Shown one piece after another: positions 14,529-22,024 of a stretch of DNA of 22,024 bases (within the stretch, counting starts at the first letter, position 1; each line of letters begins with the position of its first letter). This DNA is from Lentisphaerota bacterium. GTDB lineage: Bacteria; Verrucomicrobiota; Kiritimatiellia; RFP12; UBA1067. The stretch spans positions 1 through 22,024 of the forward strand of contig SUVZ01000016.1 of assembly GCA_015061765.1 (NCBI GenBank). Reading direction: 5' to 3'. The position numbers were made by a program, and so were the translations under genes. The notes beneath the pieces were generated by a model, which worked only from the letters and a program-made list of their open reading frames with translations, did no database searches and was not told the DNA's origin.

Positions 14529-15824
14529 ATGAGAATAAAACACGGGATCATGGCGGCAGTCGCGGCTTTTGCTGCGACGGGCGCATCGGCGGCGAGCATC
14601 ACTATCGACAGAGTGGCGCAGCGCTGGCCTTGGAACAATAAGGTCGACATCTACTACACCGTGGATGGTGCGCAGGATGTCAAGGGAAGCACCTTCGCCC
14701 GCATTGAATTTACGGCGAACATCGGCGGAACCGAGAAGACCATCGACGGCAACGCGATTGGCGCGTCTGCCTCCGACGGCGAGCACGTTGCGACATGGAC
14801 CGCGCCCGCAGGTCTGAGGGCGTCGGACTGTACGATGACGGCGCGGCTGATTGCATCCGATACGCCGAGTGGTGACGACTACATGATCGTCAATCTCTCC
14901 ACCGGTGCGGTCACGTACGAAGGGCTTCTCGCTTCGCAGGATGATTCGAACAACCGCTACAACACGGCGGAATACAAAGAAGGCATAATGGTTCTCCGTA
15001 AGGTGCCGCGCTGGACTCAGCGCTCTTCGCTTCCGAATGCCGACGCACTTCCTGCCGACGGCTATCCGACAGGCGACAACACAAATTATCCGGATACAAA
15101 CTCTGAGGCGAAATGGGCTACGAAGCGCGCCTATTATATCGGCATTTTCCCTGTCACGCAGAAGCAATATGAAAATATCACCGGGTCGAATCCGGCTTGG
15201 TACAAGGACGCGGAGACGGGGAACACGGTTGCTCACCGACCTATGGAAGGAAATATATCGTGGTATCAATTGCGGCGTCCAACCGGCGACTCGAGCGATT
15301 TTGCCTCCACATCCAAGATCCCACCCGTATCCTCCAATACCGGCACGTTCTTCCAGCGGCTCAATTTCAAGACGGGCCTTTATTTTGACCTTCCTACGGC
15401 AATCATGCACGAAATCGCCTTGCGTGCGGGCACGACAACGGAGTTTCCCTATAATGCTGCCGATTACTGGGACTATGTTGTTTGCGGTAGAGGTAGTCCT
15501 ACCGCAGTCAATCGTAATAAGACAATGGCTGTTGGTTCAAAGAAGTCGAACAATTGGGGACTCTACGATATGATTGGCAATGTGCGCGAATTGTTATTGG
15601 ATGACACGAGCCTTGTTAATCGTGCAAATGCATCTGATCCGTTTGTGCCGGCTTGGGGTGGGGCTGCGGTAACTCCGAACCGGGAGACCGGAGTTCCGTT
15701 GCAATTTAGTTCGTGGGCCGTTGATGGGCCGAAAAGAAATGATAGAGCGTCATGCCGTGGTACATGGGGCGCTAGTACACAGAACGGAGCCGTTGGTTTC
15801 CGCGTGGCGATAGTTGTTGACTAA
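14529..15824 (+). CDS. Secreted SUMF1/FGE-fold protein, probably non-catalytic
   Basis: AAGGAG lies 6 nt before the ATG. The 431-residue product has a signal peptide ending near GASAAS (20-23), then an Ig-like beta domain at about 24-125 (ITIDRVAQRWPWNNKVDIYY). A SUMF1 domain follows at about 196-431: AYYIGIFPVTQKQYENITGSN, RPMEGNISWYQ, LPTAIMHEIALRAG, NNWGLYDMIGNVREL and a C-terminal GFRVA. Formylglycine-generating enzymes carry a Cys pair in the segment before GFR. Here that segment (about 395-425) has a single Cys409, so sulfatase activation is unlikely. The domain may instead bind glycans or act structurally outside the cell. No sulfatase gene is present in the window. It pairs with the following small secreted gene, 25 bp away. 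Confidence 0.78.
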   Translation: MRIKHGIMAAVAAFAATGASAASITIDRVAQRWPWNNKVDIYYTVDGAQDVKGSTFARIEFTANIGGTEKTIDGNAIGASASDGEHVATWTAPAGLRASDCTMTARLIASDTPSGDDYMIVNLSTGAVTYEGLLASQDDSNNRYNTAEYKEGIMVLRKVPRWTQRSSLPNADALPADGYPTGDNTNYPDTNSEAKWATKRAYYIGIFPVTQKQYENITGSNPAWYKDAETGNTVAHRPMEGNISWYQLRRPTGDSSDFASTSKIPPVSSNTGTFFQRLNFKTGLYFDLPTAIMHEIALRAGTTTEFPYNAADYWDYVVCGRGSPTAVNRNKTMAVGSKKSNNWGLYDMIGNVRELLLDDTSLVNRANASDPFVPAWGGAAVTPNRETGVPLQFSSWAVDGPKRNDRASCRGTWGASTQNGAVGFRVAIVVD

Positions 15825-15849
15825 CGGTCCACCGCAAGGAGGGCATAAG

Positions 15850-16563
15850 ATGAAAACGAGTTTTATGGATTTTGTCGGCAGGGGCGCGATCGTCACGGTA
15901 GTCATGGCGTTGCCGTTTGCGCTTTGCGCCGATGTCGGTGATGTGCTGGCGAGTTCGTCCAAGTCACCGGCGTTTTCCCTGTACACGACTGACGGTACAA
16001 CGTACAGTGCCGTCAGCGCGGAGGAAATCGCCGCGCTTCCGCCTGTCGTGTGGCGAGAAGGGGATACCGTGACGCAGACGTCGCCCGCAGGTGTTGTGAC
16101 CGTCCTCGCATCGGACGCAACCACTGCAGGATCGGCCTCTCTTGCGTCGCTTGCCGCGGGTGGCATCTATGAATTGACCGATTCAGTGTGGGGCTCGGCA
16201 AAGCTCTGCATCCCCTATACCCTGTTCGGCGAAGTCGGCGACACTATCGTGGCCACAGATACACCTCTATACGGCTTCAGGATAGACTCTCGACAGGAAG
16301 GGCCGGACAGGAGGACGTTTGTGTCCGATGTGCCGCCCGTTGCGTACAGTGGCGACGAATGGGGTGGCGACGCGGCGAAGACTGCGACGTTGACGATTGT
16401 GCAGCCATCGGGCGAGGCCACTGAGCTTGCGCTCGAAGGGACGGGCGTGACACCATTCAAGTTCAGCTCCGGTGCATATACTGTCACGCTTTCTGCGGAC
16501 GGATCTCCGACGCGCACGGCCAAGATTAATGTCACCGGTGGTCTTACAGTGATCATATTCTAA
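15850..16563 (+). CDS. Secreted protein of unknown function
   Basis: The start at 15850 is chosen because AAGGAGGG (15836-15843) is spaced 6 nt from it; a frame from 15814 would place that site inside the gene. The 237-residue product has a signal peptide (VTVVMALPFALCADVGD). The remainder is Ser/Thr/Gly/Val-rich and looks all-beta: repeated short strands such as GVVTVLASDATTAGS, TATLTIVQPSG and AYTVTLSADG. No enzyme motif is seen. A tandem of two or three Ig-like or fibronectin-like modules is possible, perhaps with a role in binding or assembly alongside the upstream SUMF1-fold protein. It is followed by a composite palindrome. Confidence 0.65.
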   Translation: MKTSFMDFVGRGAIVTVVMALPFALCADVGDVLASSSKSPAFSLYTTDGTTYSAVSAEEIAALPPVVWREGDTVTQTSPAGVVTVLASDATTAGSASLASLAAGGIYELTDSVWGSAKLCIPYTLFGEVGDTIVATDTPLYGFRIDSRQEGPDRRTFVSDVPPVAYSGDEWGGDAAKTATLTIVQPSGEATELALEGTGVTPFKFSSGAYTVTLSADGSPTRTAKINVTGGLTVIIF

Positions 16564-16581
16564 ACGACTATTAATAGAGGC

Positions 16582-16644
16582 AGTTGCAAAACCTCGTAGA
16601 CATCACATCTGGTAGGGACACGCGTCCCTACCGGTTTTGCAACT
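16582..16644. repeat. Composite nested palindrome (REP-like)
   Basis: Outer arms AGTTGCAAAACC (16582-16593) and GGTTTTGCAACT (16633-16644) are perfect 12-bp complements. Nested directly against the right outer arm is a perfect 9-bp hairpin, GGTAGGGAC-ACGC-GTCCCTACC (16611-16632). The left side carries a 17-nt unpaired bulge. There is no T-tract. It lies between two genes of operon 2. Confidence 0.85.
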
Positions 16645-16677
16645 ACCACAAAAGACAAAAAGCAAAAGGGAAGTAGA

Positions 16678-17706
16678 ATGGTAATGTTTGCAACAGCAAT
16701 TACATTGGCCGCATCATTTTTCGGTATGGCTGATGTATCGGTGGGGGATTTCCCCCGACTCGCCGGTGAGACGGGCGATTCGATGCGCATCATACGGGCG
16801 GTTAATGCCGTTGGCAAGGGTGGCGTCGTGTGGTTTCCCCGCGGAGAATATAACATCGATTCCATGCTTGTCGTCACGAACTCGTCGTCGCTCCTGCTTC
16901 ACAAGTCGGCGCATTTGAAAGCCGTTCGCGAAATGCCGTTTGTTCTGAAATATGAGGGGCGCACTCCAGGCGACCACAATCTTTTCATCAAGGGAGGGGA
17001 TATCGACGGGAACGGCCTTGCCGGATGTGCCTATGTATCCGGATTCCGTCACTTCACCATGTCCGATACGACGTTTCGAAACGGGAAGGGCGTTGGTCTT
17101 CAATGCGGGAATCCGAAAGGCGATTGCGGTTACGAGATTGTGGCCAACAATCTTTATTTCATCTGCTACAAGCAGGGGCTTGCCGGAAATGTGGGGCTTT
17201 TGACGTACATAGGCGATTCGCACTTCACGGACATTATCGTGGTGGATTATACGACCGGCATACGAGACATGAAGTGGTCTAATCGGTTTACGCGATGCCA
17301 TGTTTGGGGCGCAAAGCCGGAGATGCTTAAAAACTCGGTGGCGTTCGATCTGTGCGGCTCGGATGCCGTATTGACGGATTGCTACGCTGACACGGCGATG
17401 ACAGGATTTCTGGTTAAGAACCCGGCTCGTATATTCAATTGCGGCTACTTCAACAACTGGGTTTTCAAGATGGACAATCCCACGGTGTTTCGTCATGAGT
17501 GCGGGAGTCTTATTGTTACCGGCGCACGGTTTTCAAAGAGTTCGCCAAACGCGACGCTTTATTCCTGTACTGAAAAGGCCGGCAAACTGGTCTGGCGCGA
17601 CAATTTCGCCGGTGGCTTCACGGAAAATGAGAAGGCCGGCCTCTCCGCAAAACTTGGCAGGACTGTGGGTTCAGATTCTGGCGCTGTTTTGAAGCTCGCG
17701 GAATAG
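16678..17706 (+). CDS. Secreted parallel beta-helix protein, pectate-lyase-3 type
   Basis: AAAGGGAAG precedes the ATG. The protein (342 residues) has a short signal peptide (MVMFATAITLAASFFGMA). Mature residues open with the pectate-lyase-superfamily signature: VSVGDFPRLAGETGDSMRII, then AVNAVGKGGVVWFPRGEYNI (41-60). The rest shows right-handed beta-helix rungs such as NLFIKGGDIDGNGLAG, HFTMSDTTFRNGKG and IFNCGYFNN. Relatives include GH28 and polysaccharide lyases; I do not see the GH28 catalytic motif set, so the reaction is left open. It is the fourth gene of operon 2 and lies just after the composite palindrome, which could set its expression apart from the genes before it. The next gene follows after 9 bp. 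Confidence 0.68.
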   Translation: MVMFATAITLAASFFGMADVSVGDFPRLAGETGDSMRIIRAVNAVGKGGVVWFPRGEYNIDSMLVVTNSSSLLLHKSAHLKAVREMPFVLKYEGRTPGDHNLFIKGGDIDGNGLAGCAYVSGFRHFTMSDTTFRNGKGVGLQCGNPKGDCGYEIVANNLYFICYKQGLAGNVGLLTYIGDSHFTDIIVVDYTTGIRDMKWSNRFTRCHVWGAKPEMLKNSVAFDLCGSDAVLTDCYADTAMTGFLVKNPARIFNCGYFNNWVFKMDNPTVFRHECGSLIVTGARFSKSSPNATLYSCTEKAGKLVWRDNFAGGFTENEKAGLSAKLGRTVGSDSGAVLKLAE

Positions 17707-17715
17707 AAGGGCGAG

Positions 17716-19299
17716 ATGAAAACGTTGAGCGGAACAATCTTTGTGATAGGAGTGTTGCCTTTTGTCGAATCTGCAGCCATTGACATTTCGACTGGACGAC
17801 AGTTGTTTGTCGATGACTTTCTCGTTGAGGCGACTACTAATGTCGTGCGCCACTGGAACAGACCAGTTAAGATGGATGGTCCAATAGTGTGGCCAGGAAG
17901 TGGCGCAGCGCCGCAAAAGACGGACGGCTTGTCTGGCGCAAGTGAAGGCGAAGCCGTCAACCTCACGTGCGCGACGGACGGCGGGCTTTGGTGGGATCCA
18001 ACTCGGCGAAAGTTCCGCCTTTGGTATCAGGCCGACTGGCTTGGCGACATCTGCTATGCTGAATCTGACGACGGCGTGAAGTGGGACTATCCAGACCTCG
18101 GCGTCGTCACCGGGACCAACCGTATATTCGAACATGACATAATCGACAGCTGGAGCGTTACGCCGAACTATGAGGCAAAGAACCCGTATGCCGACTGGAA
18201 ACTCCACATCTCGTATCCATACGTTCCGCCGGCATGGCCGCCAGCAACCGACGACCGTCTGTGGGAATCCTCGGACGGCATACACTTCAGGGAAATTGGA
18301 CTCGCCGGCCGTTCCGGCGACCGCTCCACCTCGTATTACGATCCGTTTCGCCGCCTTTGGGTGTTTTCCCTTCGAGCGGCATCATTGCCGCGTTCGAGAC
18401 TCTATTTCGCATCAAACGAGTTTGGCGGGGAGGAGTGTCACTGGTCTCTTGCGGGGGACAATGCCGCGCCGGATTCGCTTAAGGGATTTGCGGCTCCCGA
18501 GAAGTGGCTTGCCGACGTGAACAAGGGGAACCGGCAGCTGTACAGTTTCAACGCGGTCGCCTACGAATCGCTTATGCTCGGCGTCATGGAAATACTCTAC
18601 AACACACCCGGCGACAACGGCGACTGCGAGAAGACCGGGCTTCCGAAGCAGACAGGACTTCACTTCTGCTTTTCGCGCGATGGAAAAACATACGAGCCGC
18701 GCGTGGAGCCGGATATTGCGCCGTCCAGTTGGGGCAGCGGCAAGTGGGACACCGGCTACCTCTCTCCGGTCGGCGGAATCTGCGTCATAAAGGACGAGAG
18801 GCTTTGGTTCTACTACTCAGGGCTCCGCGGGGACGGAACACGGCTCGCGAAGGGGAAGGACTGGGCGAGAAACGGCATGTATTCCAACGGCTCCATCGGC
18901 GCGGCGACGCTCAGGCGCGACGGCTTCGCGGGAATGGTCGCGGACGGTAGGGGCGAGCTTTTGACAAAACCAGTCGTGTTCAGCGGTAGGTGTCTTTTTG
19001 TGAACGCCGAATGTCGCTTCGGCTCAGTGTGTGCGGAGATCGTCGGCGAAGACGGCAAGGCCATTCGCGGCTTTTCTCGCGGCGACTGTGCCGCGTTCTC
19101 GCGCGGCGATTCCACGAAGACGGAACTTCGGTTCAAGGGCGGCGATCTCTCAGCCCTTGCGGGGAAGCCGGTGCGCTTCCGCTTCTTCATTCACTGCGGG
19201 ACGCTGTATTCCTTCTGGGTATCGTCGTCCGAGCGCGGCGAATCATGTGGGTATGTCGCCGGCGGAGGCCCGGCGTACAATGGATTGAGGGATCTATGA
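17716..19299 (+). CDS. Secreted GH32/GH43-like five-bladed beta-propeller protein
   Basis: AAGGG lies 5 nt before the ATG. The 527-residue protein has a signal peptide ending near VESAA (residue 21). RQLFVDDFLVE at 28-38 is the entry motif of a family of GH32/43-like propeller proteins common in Planctomycetota and Verrucomicrobiota. Blade-like repeats follow, each with a D-G or D-P turn and an aromatic strand: GGLWWDPTRRKFRLWYQ, CYAESDDGVKWDYPDLG, STSYYDPFRRLWVFSLR and HFCFSRDGKTYEP. A C-terminal beta-sandwich begins at about residue 400. The enzyme class and linkage cannot be assigned from sequence alone. It overlaps the GH110 gene by 4 bp (ATGA), so the two are translationally coupled. Confidence 0.6.
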   Translation: MKTLSGTIFVIGVLPFVESAAIDISTGRQLFVDDFLVEATTNVVRHWNRPVKMDGPIVWPGSGAAPQKTDGLSGASEGEAVNLTCATDGGLWWDPTRRKFRLWYQADWLGDICYAESDDGVKWDYPDLGVVTGTNRIFEHDIIDSWSVTPNYEAKNPYADWKLHISYPYVPPAWPPATDDRLWESSDGIHFREIGLAGRSGDRSTSYYDPFRRLWVFSLRAASLPRSRLYFASNEFGGEECHWSLAGDNAAPDSLKGFAAPEKWLADVNKGNRQLYSFNAVAYESLMLGVMEILYNTPGDNGDCEKTGLPKQTGLHFCFSRDGKTYEPRVEPDIAPSSWGSGKWDTGYLSPVGGICVIKDERLWFYYSGLRGDGTRLAKGKDWARNGMYSNGSIGAATLRRDGFAGMVADGRGELLTKPVVFSGRCLFVNAECRFGSVCAEIVGEDGKAIRGFSRGDCAAFSRGDSTKTELRFKGGDLSALAGKPVRFRFFIHCGTLYSFWVSSSERGESCGYVAGGGPAYNGLRDL

Positions 19300-20939
19300 T
19301 GACGATTTTCGGGTTTTCTCGCCGTCAGGCGTTTGGACGAGCGATCCTTGCGTTCATAGCAGTCACCTTCTCATTTCCGGTGGCGTGTGTGGTACTTGCG
19401 GATGACGCGACGACTCTTGTCCAGGCGCGTCTTGCCGCGTTGCCGCCGGAGGGCGGGACGCTGTATCTGGCGAAGGATACCTATCATTTTTATGAGAATG
19501 ATGCCAAGAGGATGTGGCTCGATCCGTCTAACAACCAAAGCGGCGAGAAGTATGTAGTCTTTCCGCTCGTGGGGCGTAAGAACGTCACGATTGACGGATG
19601 CGGTTCGACGTTCGTGTTCCACGGTCGGACGTTCCCGTTTGCGGCGACGAACTGCACGGGACTGACGTTTCGCAACTTCACCGTGACGACGCGTTATCCA
19701 TCATGCCCGGGCTTCGTGGTAAAGGAAAAGGACAAGGATGGATTTACTGTGAAATTCGACGAGAGGGTGTGTCCTTACAGAGTCGATCAAGGCAACATCT
19801 CATTCTCTCTCGATGGCAACGGGATATCGACATGCGACGGGCGGCTTTCGCTCCATTTGCTTGACTGTCATCACGTTGTCTACCTTATGGCTCCGAATTC
19901 GCCAGGAGATAAAGGTAGTTTTCCCGCATCGTTCGTAGGGGTGCGGGCGGAAGATATCGGCAACCGTGAGGTGCGTTTCACGTATTACGGCGACAAGCAT
20001 CCGAAGAGCGTTTCCTTGCCGTACAATGTCGGCGCGAAGGTCGTAATCAACCTTGAGGAGAAACGCTATAGAGACATCTTTTTCTTTGAGGACTGTGACG
20101 GCGTGGCAGTCGAGAACGTGGTGATCCGTCGTTTCGGCGGTATGGGTATCGTCGGGCAGCGGAGTGGGAACATCAAGGTGGAAGGGCTGTCGGTCTATCC
20201 GCACGAAGGTGAGCGCGTGACGGTGACGGCGGACATCGTACAGTTCATCAACTGCTATGGAAAGATCTCCATAATAGACTGCGAAGGAGGCCTTTCGCGG
20301 GATGACTGGATCAATATCCACGGCAACTACCTGAAAATCGTGTCGGCCAAGGGGCGGTGTCTGCGCGTGCGGCCGCAACATCCCTCGCAACAGGGCTTTT
20401 TCCCGTACCGTCCGGGGGATATGATCGAATGCGTGACGGCGCGCGAGCGCAGCGTACTGGCGACGGCCAGGGTCTGCACCGTGGCGAAAGATCCTGCGAA
20501 CCCGGCGATCTGCGAGATTACGGTAGATGCCGACCTGTCAGGGGTTCCGCTTGTCGGACATCTCGTCGAGAATATCACGCTTAACCCTGATGTTACAATC
20601 AGAAACTGCCGCTTCAGTGATTTTCCCCACCTCCGTTTGTCAGGGCGTGGCAAATACCTGATTGAGGGTAATCGCTTTGAACATTGCATAAAATCAGTGC
20701 TCGGGATGGATCTCGCCGACTACTGGTTCGAGTCTGGACGCATCTTGGATATGACCATCCGCAACAACTCCGTTGTCGACGGCGGCGGGTTTTCTTTCGG
20801 ACTTTCCGGATGGTCCGGCAATGAGAATAACATACCGAAGGTGCACGGGCGCATTTCCCTTGAGGGAAACATTTTCAATCATGTCAGGGGTGCGCCGTGG
20901 TCCGCAGTCGGAGTCGGCGATTTTAATGTCAAGAGGTAA
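19296..20939 (+). CDS. GH110-family exo-alpha-1,3-galactosidase
   Basis: The start at 19296 overlaps the previous stop (ATGA) and follows GAGGG; a longer frame from 18990 would run antiparallel in sense to conserved coding of the upstream gene and is rejected. The 547-residue protein has a Tat-like SRRQAFGR at 8-15 and a hydrophobic segment ending near VLADD. It shows GH110 hallmarks on a beta-helix: KDTYHFY at 60-66, KNVTIDGCGS and FVFHGRTFPF at 95-115, VENVVIRRFGGMGIVGQRS at 272-290, TADIVQF at 311-317 and RDDWINIHGNYLKI at 335-348. Asp313, Asp336 and Asp337 match the family's proposed catalytic aspartates in identity and spacing. GH110 enzymes invert and remove terminal alpha-1,3-galactose from blood-group B and related glycans. 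Whether it accepts branched B antigen or only linear alpha-Gal cannot be told here. Confidence 0.85.
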   Translation: MMTIFGFSRRQAFGRAILAFIAVTFSFPVACVVLADDATTLVQARLAALPPEGGTLYLAKDTYHFYENDAKRMWLDPSNNQSGEKYVVFPLVGRKNVTIDGCGSTFVFHGRTFPFAATNCTGLTFRNFTVTTRYPSCPGFVVKEKDKDGFTVKFDERVCPYRVDQGNISFSLDGNGISTCDGRLSLHLLDCHHVVYLMAPNSPGDKGSFPASFVGVRAEDIGNREVRFTYYGDKHPKSVSLPYNVGAKVVINLEEKRYRDIFFFEDCDGVAVENVVIRRFGGMGIVGQRSGNIKVEGLSVYPHEGERVTVTADIVQFINCYGKISIIDCEGGLSRDDWINIHGNYLKIVSAKGRCLRVRPQHPSQQGFFPYRPGDMIECVTARERSVLATARVCTVAKDPANPAICEITVDADLSGVPLVGHLVENITLNPDVTIRNCRFSDFPHLRLSGRGKYLIEGNRFEHCIKSVLGMDLADYWFESGRILDMTIRNNSVVDGGGFSFGLSGWSGNENNIPKVHGRISLEGNIFNHVRGAPWSAVGVGDFNVKR

Positions 20940-20973
20940 CAATGACTGCTCGCAGTAGCAAAGGAGGATAAAC

Positions 20974-22024
20974 ATGCAAGGAGAGAATGTTTTTTTGGGT
21001 CGTTGGTTTTGTGTTGTTGCGTTCATTTTCTGTTCTTCGGGTGTATGGTCTGCCGTTGGTTCGGATGAAGATGGATTCATTCGGCTCGGCACATTGAAGC
21101 CGAGGGAGACTGCCGATTCGCAGGACGATCAGTGGATGATCGGGTGCGAGGTGCTTGACCGCGATTTCACGAAGTTCTCTTCGTACAAGGATTATCTGCC
21201 CAAGCTGGGTATCCGCTCAATACGACTCCAGGGCGGGTGGGCAAAGTGCGAGAAGGAGAAAGGAAAGTACGATTTCGCGTGGCTCGACGAGCCAGTGGAT
21301 TTCGCGCTTGCTCATGGACTTAATCCCGTCTTGGAGACTGACTACGGCAATCCGATTTACGAGGGCGGCGGCACTCCAGATCTGGCCGGAGGGTTTCCGG
21401 TTTCGGAGGAGGCTCTTGCCGCGTGGGACCGCTGGGTGGACGCTCTTTCGAAACATTTCAAGGGACGAGTACGGGATTGGGCGATGTGGAACGAGCCTGA
21501 CTTTTGCAAAGAAGGAACCCGTACGCCGCAGCAGATTGTCGCATTCAATGTCCGGACTGCGAAGACGATCCTGAAGAATATTCCCGATGCGCGCATCGCA
21601 GGGCTTTCGCTGGCGTCAAACGAACCCGCCTTCAACGAAGCGTGCTACAAGGCGTTCGGCGAAGACATCCTGCTTTTCTGGCGTTTTATCTATCATGGGT
21701 ATGCGACGGCTCCGGAGGAGAGTTATCCGAATGTCGAGAAATTGAAGTCGCTTTGCGCCAAGTATGCGCCACATGCGACACTTTGGCAGGGAGAGAACGG
21801 CGCACCGAGTGAAATGCCTGGAGACGGCCTGGCGCTCAACCACATTGCGTGGAGTGAAATTTCCCAGGCGAAATGGGATATGCGCAGAATGCTGGGGGAT
21901 TATGTGCGAGGGATTCCGTCCTCTGTGTTTACGATCTGTGACTATTATCATCCTGGATTCGGGATTGGTTCCAAAGGCCTCCTGCGGGCGGACTCCGCGC
22001 GGAACGTAATAGGCGTGAAGCGAG
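20974..22024 (+). CDS. Secreted clan GH-A glycoside hydrolase, GH39/GH5-like (3' end cut by window)
   Basis: The frame is open from 20974 to the window end (350 residues). AAAGGAGG precedes the ATG by 7 nt. A signal peptide covers about 9-27 (GRWFCVVAFIFCSSGVWSA). The (beta/alpha)8 barrel follows: GIRSIRLQGGWAKCE at 79-93, the acid/base motif MWNEPD at 171-176 (Glu174) and LWQGENG at 270-276 (Glu274), the likely nucleophile. A spacing of 100 residues between the two glutamates is typical of clan GH-A retaining enzymes. The length and pattern suggest GH39 or an unclassified relative acting on a beta-linked glycan. It follows the GH110 gene by 34 bp, consistent with sequential attack once alpha-linked caps are removed. 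Family number is uncertain. Confidence 0.72.
   Translation, partial: MQGENVFLGRWFCVVAFIFCSSGVWSAVGSDEDGFIRLGTLKPRETADSQDDQWMIGCEVLDRDFTKFSSYKDYLPKLGIRSIRLQGGWAKCEKEKGKYDFAWLDEPVDFALAHGLNPVLETDYGNPIYEGGGTPDLAGGFPVSEEALAAWDRWVDALSKHFKGRVRDWAMWNEPDFCKEGTRTPQQIVAFNVRTAKTILKNIPDARIAGLSLASNEPAFNEACYKAFGEDILLFWRFIYHGYATAPEESYPNVEKLKSLCAKYAPHATLWQGENGAPSEMPGDGLALNHIAWSEISQAKWDMRRMLGDYVRGIPSSVFTICDYYHPGFGIGSKGLLRADSARNVIGVKR

Noticed and set aside
14445..15410. 321-codon minus-strand frame
   Set aside because: Arg/His-rich, low-complexity shadow of the SUMF1-fold gene; no start signals or family motifs.
14529..15824. Active formylglycine-generating enzyme for a sulfatase system
   Set aside because: The catalytic Cys pair is absent and no sulfatase is encoded in the window.
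16714..17496. 260-codon minus-strand frame
   Set aside because: Antisense to the beta-helix gene, which has a signal peptide, Shine-Dalgarno and recognisable fold.
18990..19295. N-terminal extension of the GH110 frame by 102 residues
   Set aside because: It lies inside the well-supported propeller gene in another frame. A Shine-Dalgarno, ATGA overlap and signal sequence all support 19296.

Overview
The window looks like a chromosomal stretch of a host- or gut-associated bacterium of the Verrucomicrobiota/Kiritimatiellota/Lentisphaerota type. This placement is an inference. It rests on two XylR-style regulators (sugar-binding domain fused to an AraC helix-turn-helix), many secreted or Tat-exported glycan-active proteins, an autotransporter-type beta-strand repeat protein, a non-catalytic-looking SUMF1-fold protein and a type III secretion (T3SS) fragment. 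No rRNA, tRNA, transposase, integrase or CRISPR array was seen.

Region 1 (1-1443, minus strand) is a thiamin operon: a TPP riboswitch, thiD, then a thi4-type thiazole synthase cut by the window edge. The Thi4 has His where the suicidal eukaryotic enzyme has Cys, which fits the sulfide-dependent, anaerobic form. A seven-copy heptamer array covers the thiD stop codon and the place where the thi4 ribosome binding site should be.

Region 2 (1709-7743) is the first glycan locus. A minus-strand XylR/AraC regulator is divergent from a plus-strand operon: a secreted beta-strand repeat protein, a Tat-exported GH109-type enzyme (alpha-N-acetylgalactosaminidase family) and a Tat-exported polysaccharide-deacetylase-like protein. 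Sampled lines here are visibly AT-richer than in the second locus.

Region 3 (7763-10952) lies between the loci. It holds three overlapping genes forming an isolated T3SS fragment (a small helical SctG-like protein, an SctK-position protein and a clear SctL/YscL stator protein), then a Tat-exported calcineurin-like phosphoesterase with a textbook terminator. After it comes a 476-bp non-coding stretch with a long inverted repeat built from heptamers and a structured segment ending in ten T residues.

Region 4 (11045-22024) is the second glycan locus. A second XylR/AraC regulator is divergent from a seven-gene plus-strand operon: a DUF6259-like glycosidase, a SUMF1-fold protein, an unrecognised secreted protein, a pectate-lyase-type beta-helix protein, a GH32/43-like beta-propeller, a GH110 alpha-1,3-galactosidase and a clan GH-A glycosidase truncated by the window end. 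A 63-bp composite palindrome sits between its third and fourth genes.

Taken together, GH109 (terminal alpha-GalNAc) and GH110 (terminal alpha-1,3-Gal) are the two activities needed to uncap A- and B-type or alpha-Gal-bearing host glycans. Each lies in its own operon with its own regulator. This suggests mucin or host-glycan foraging, and the T3SS fragment between them hints at close host contact.
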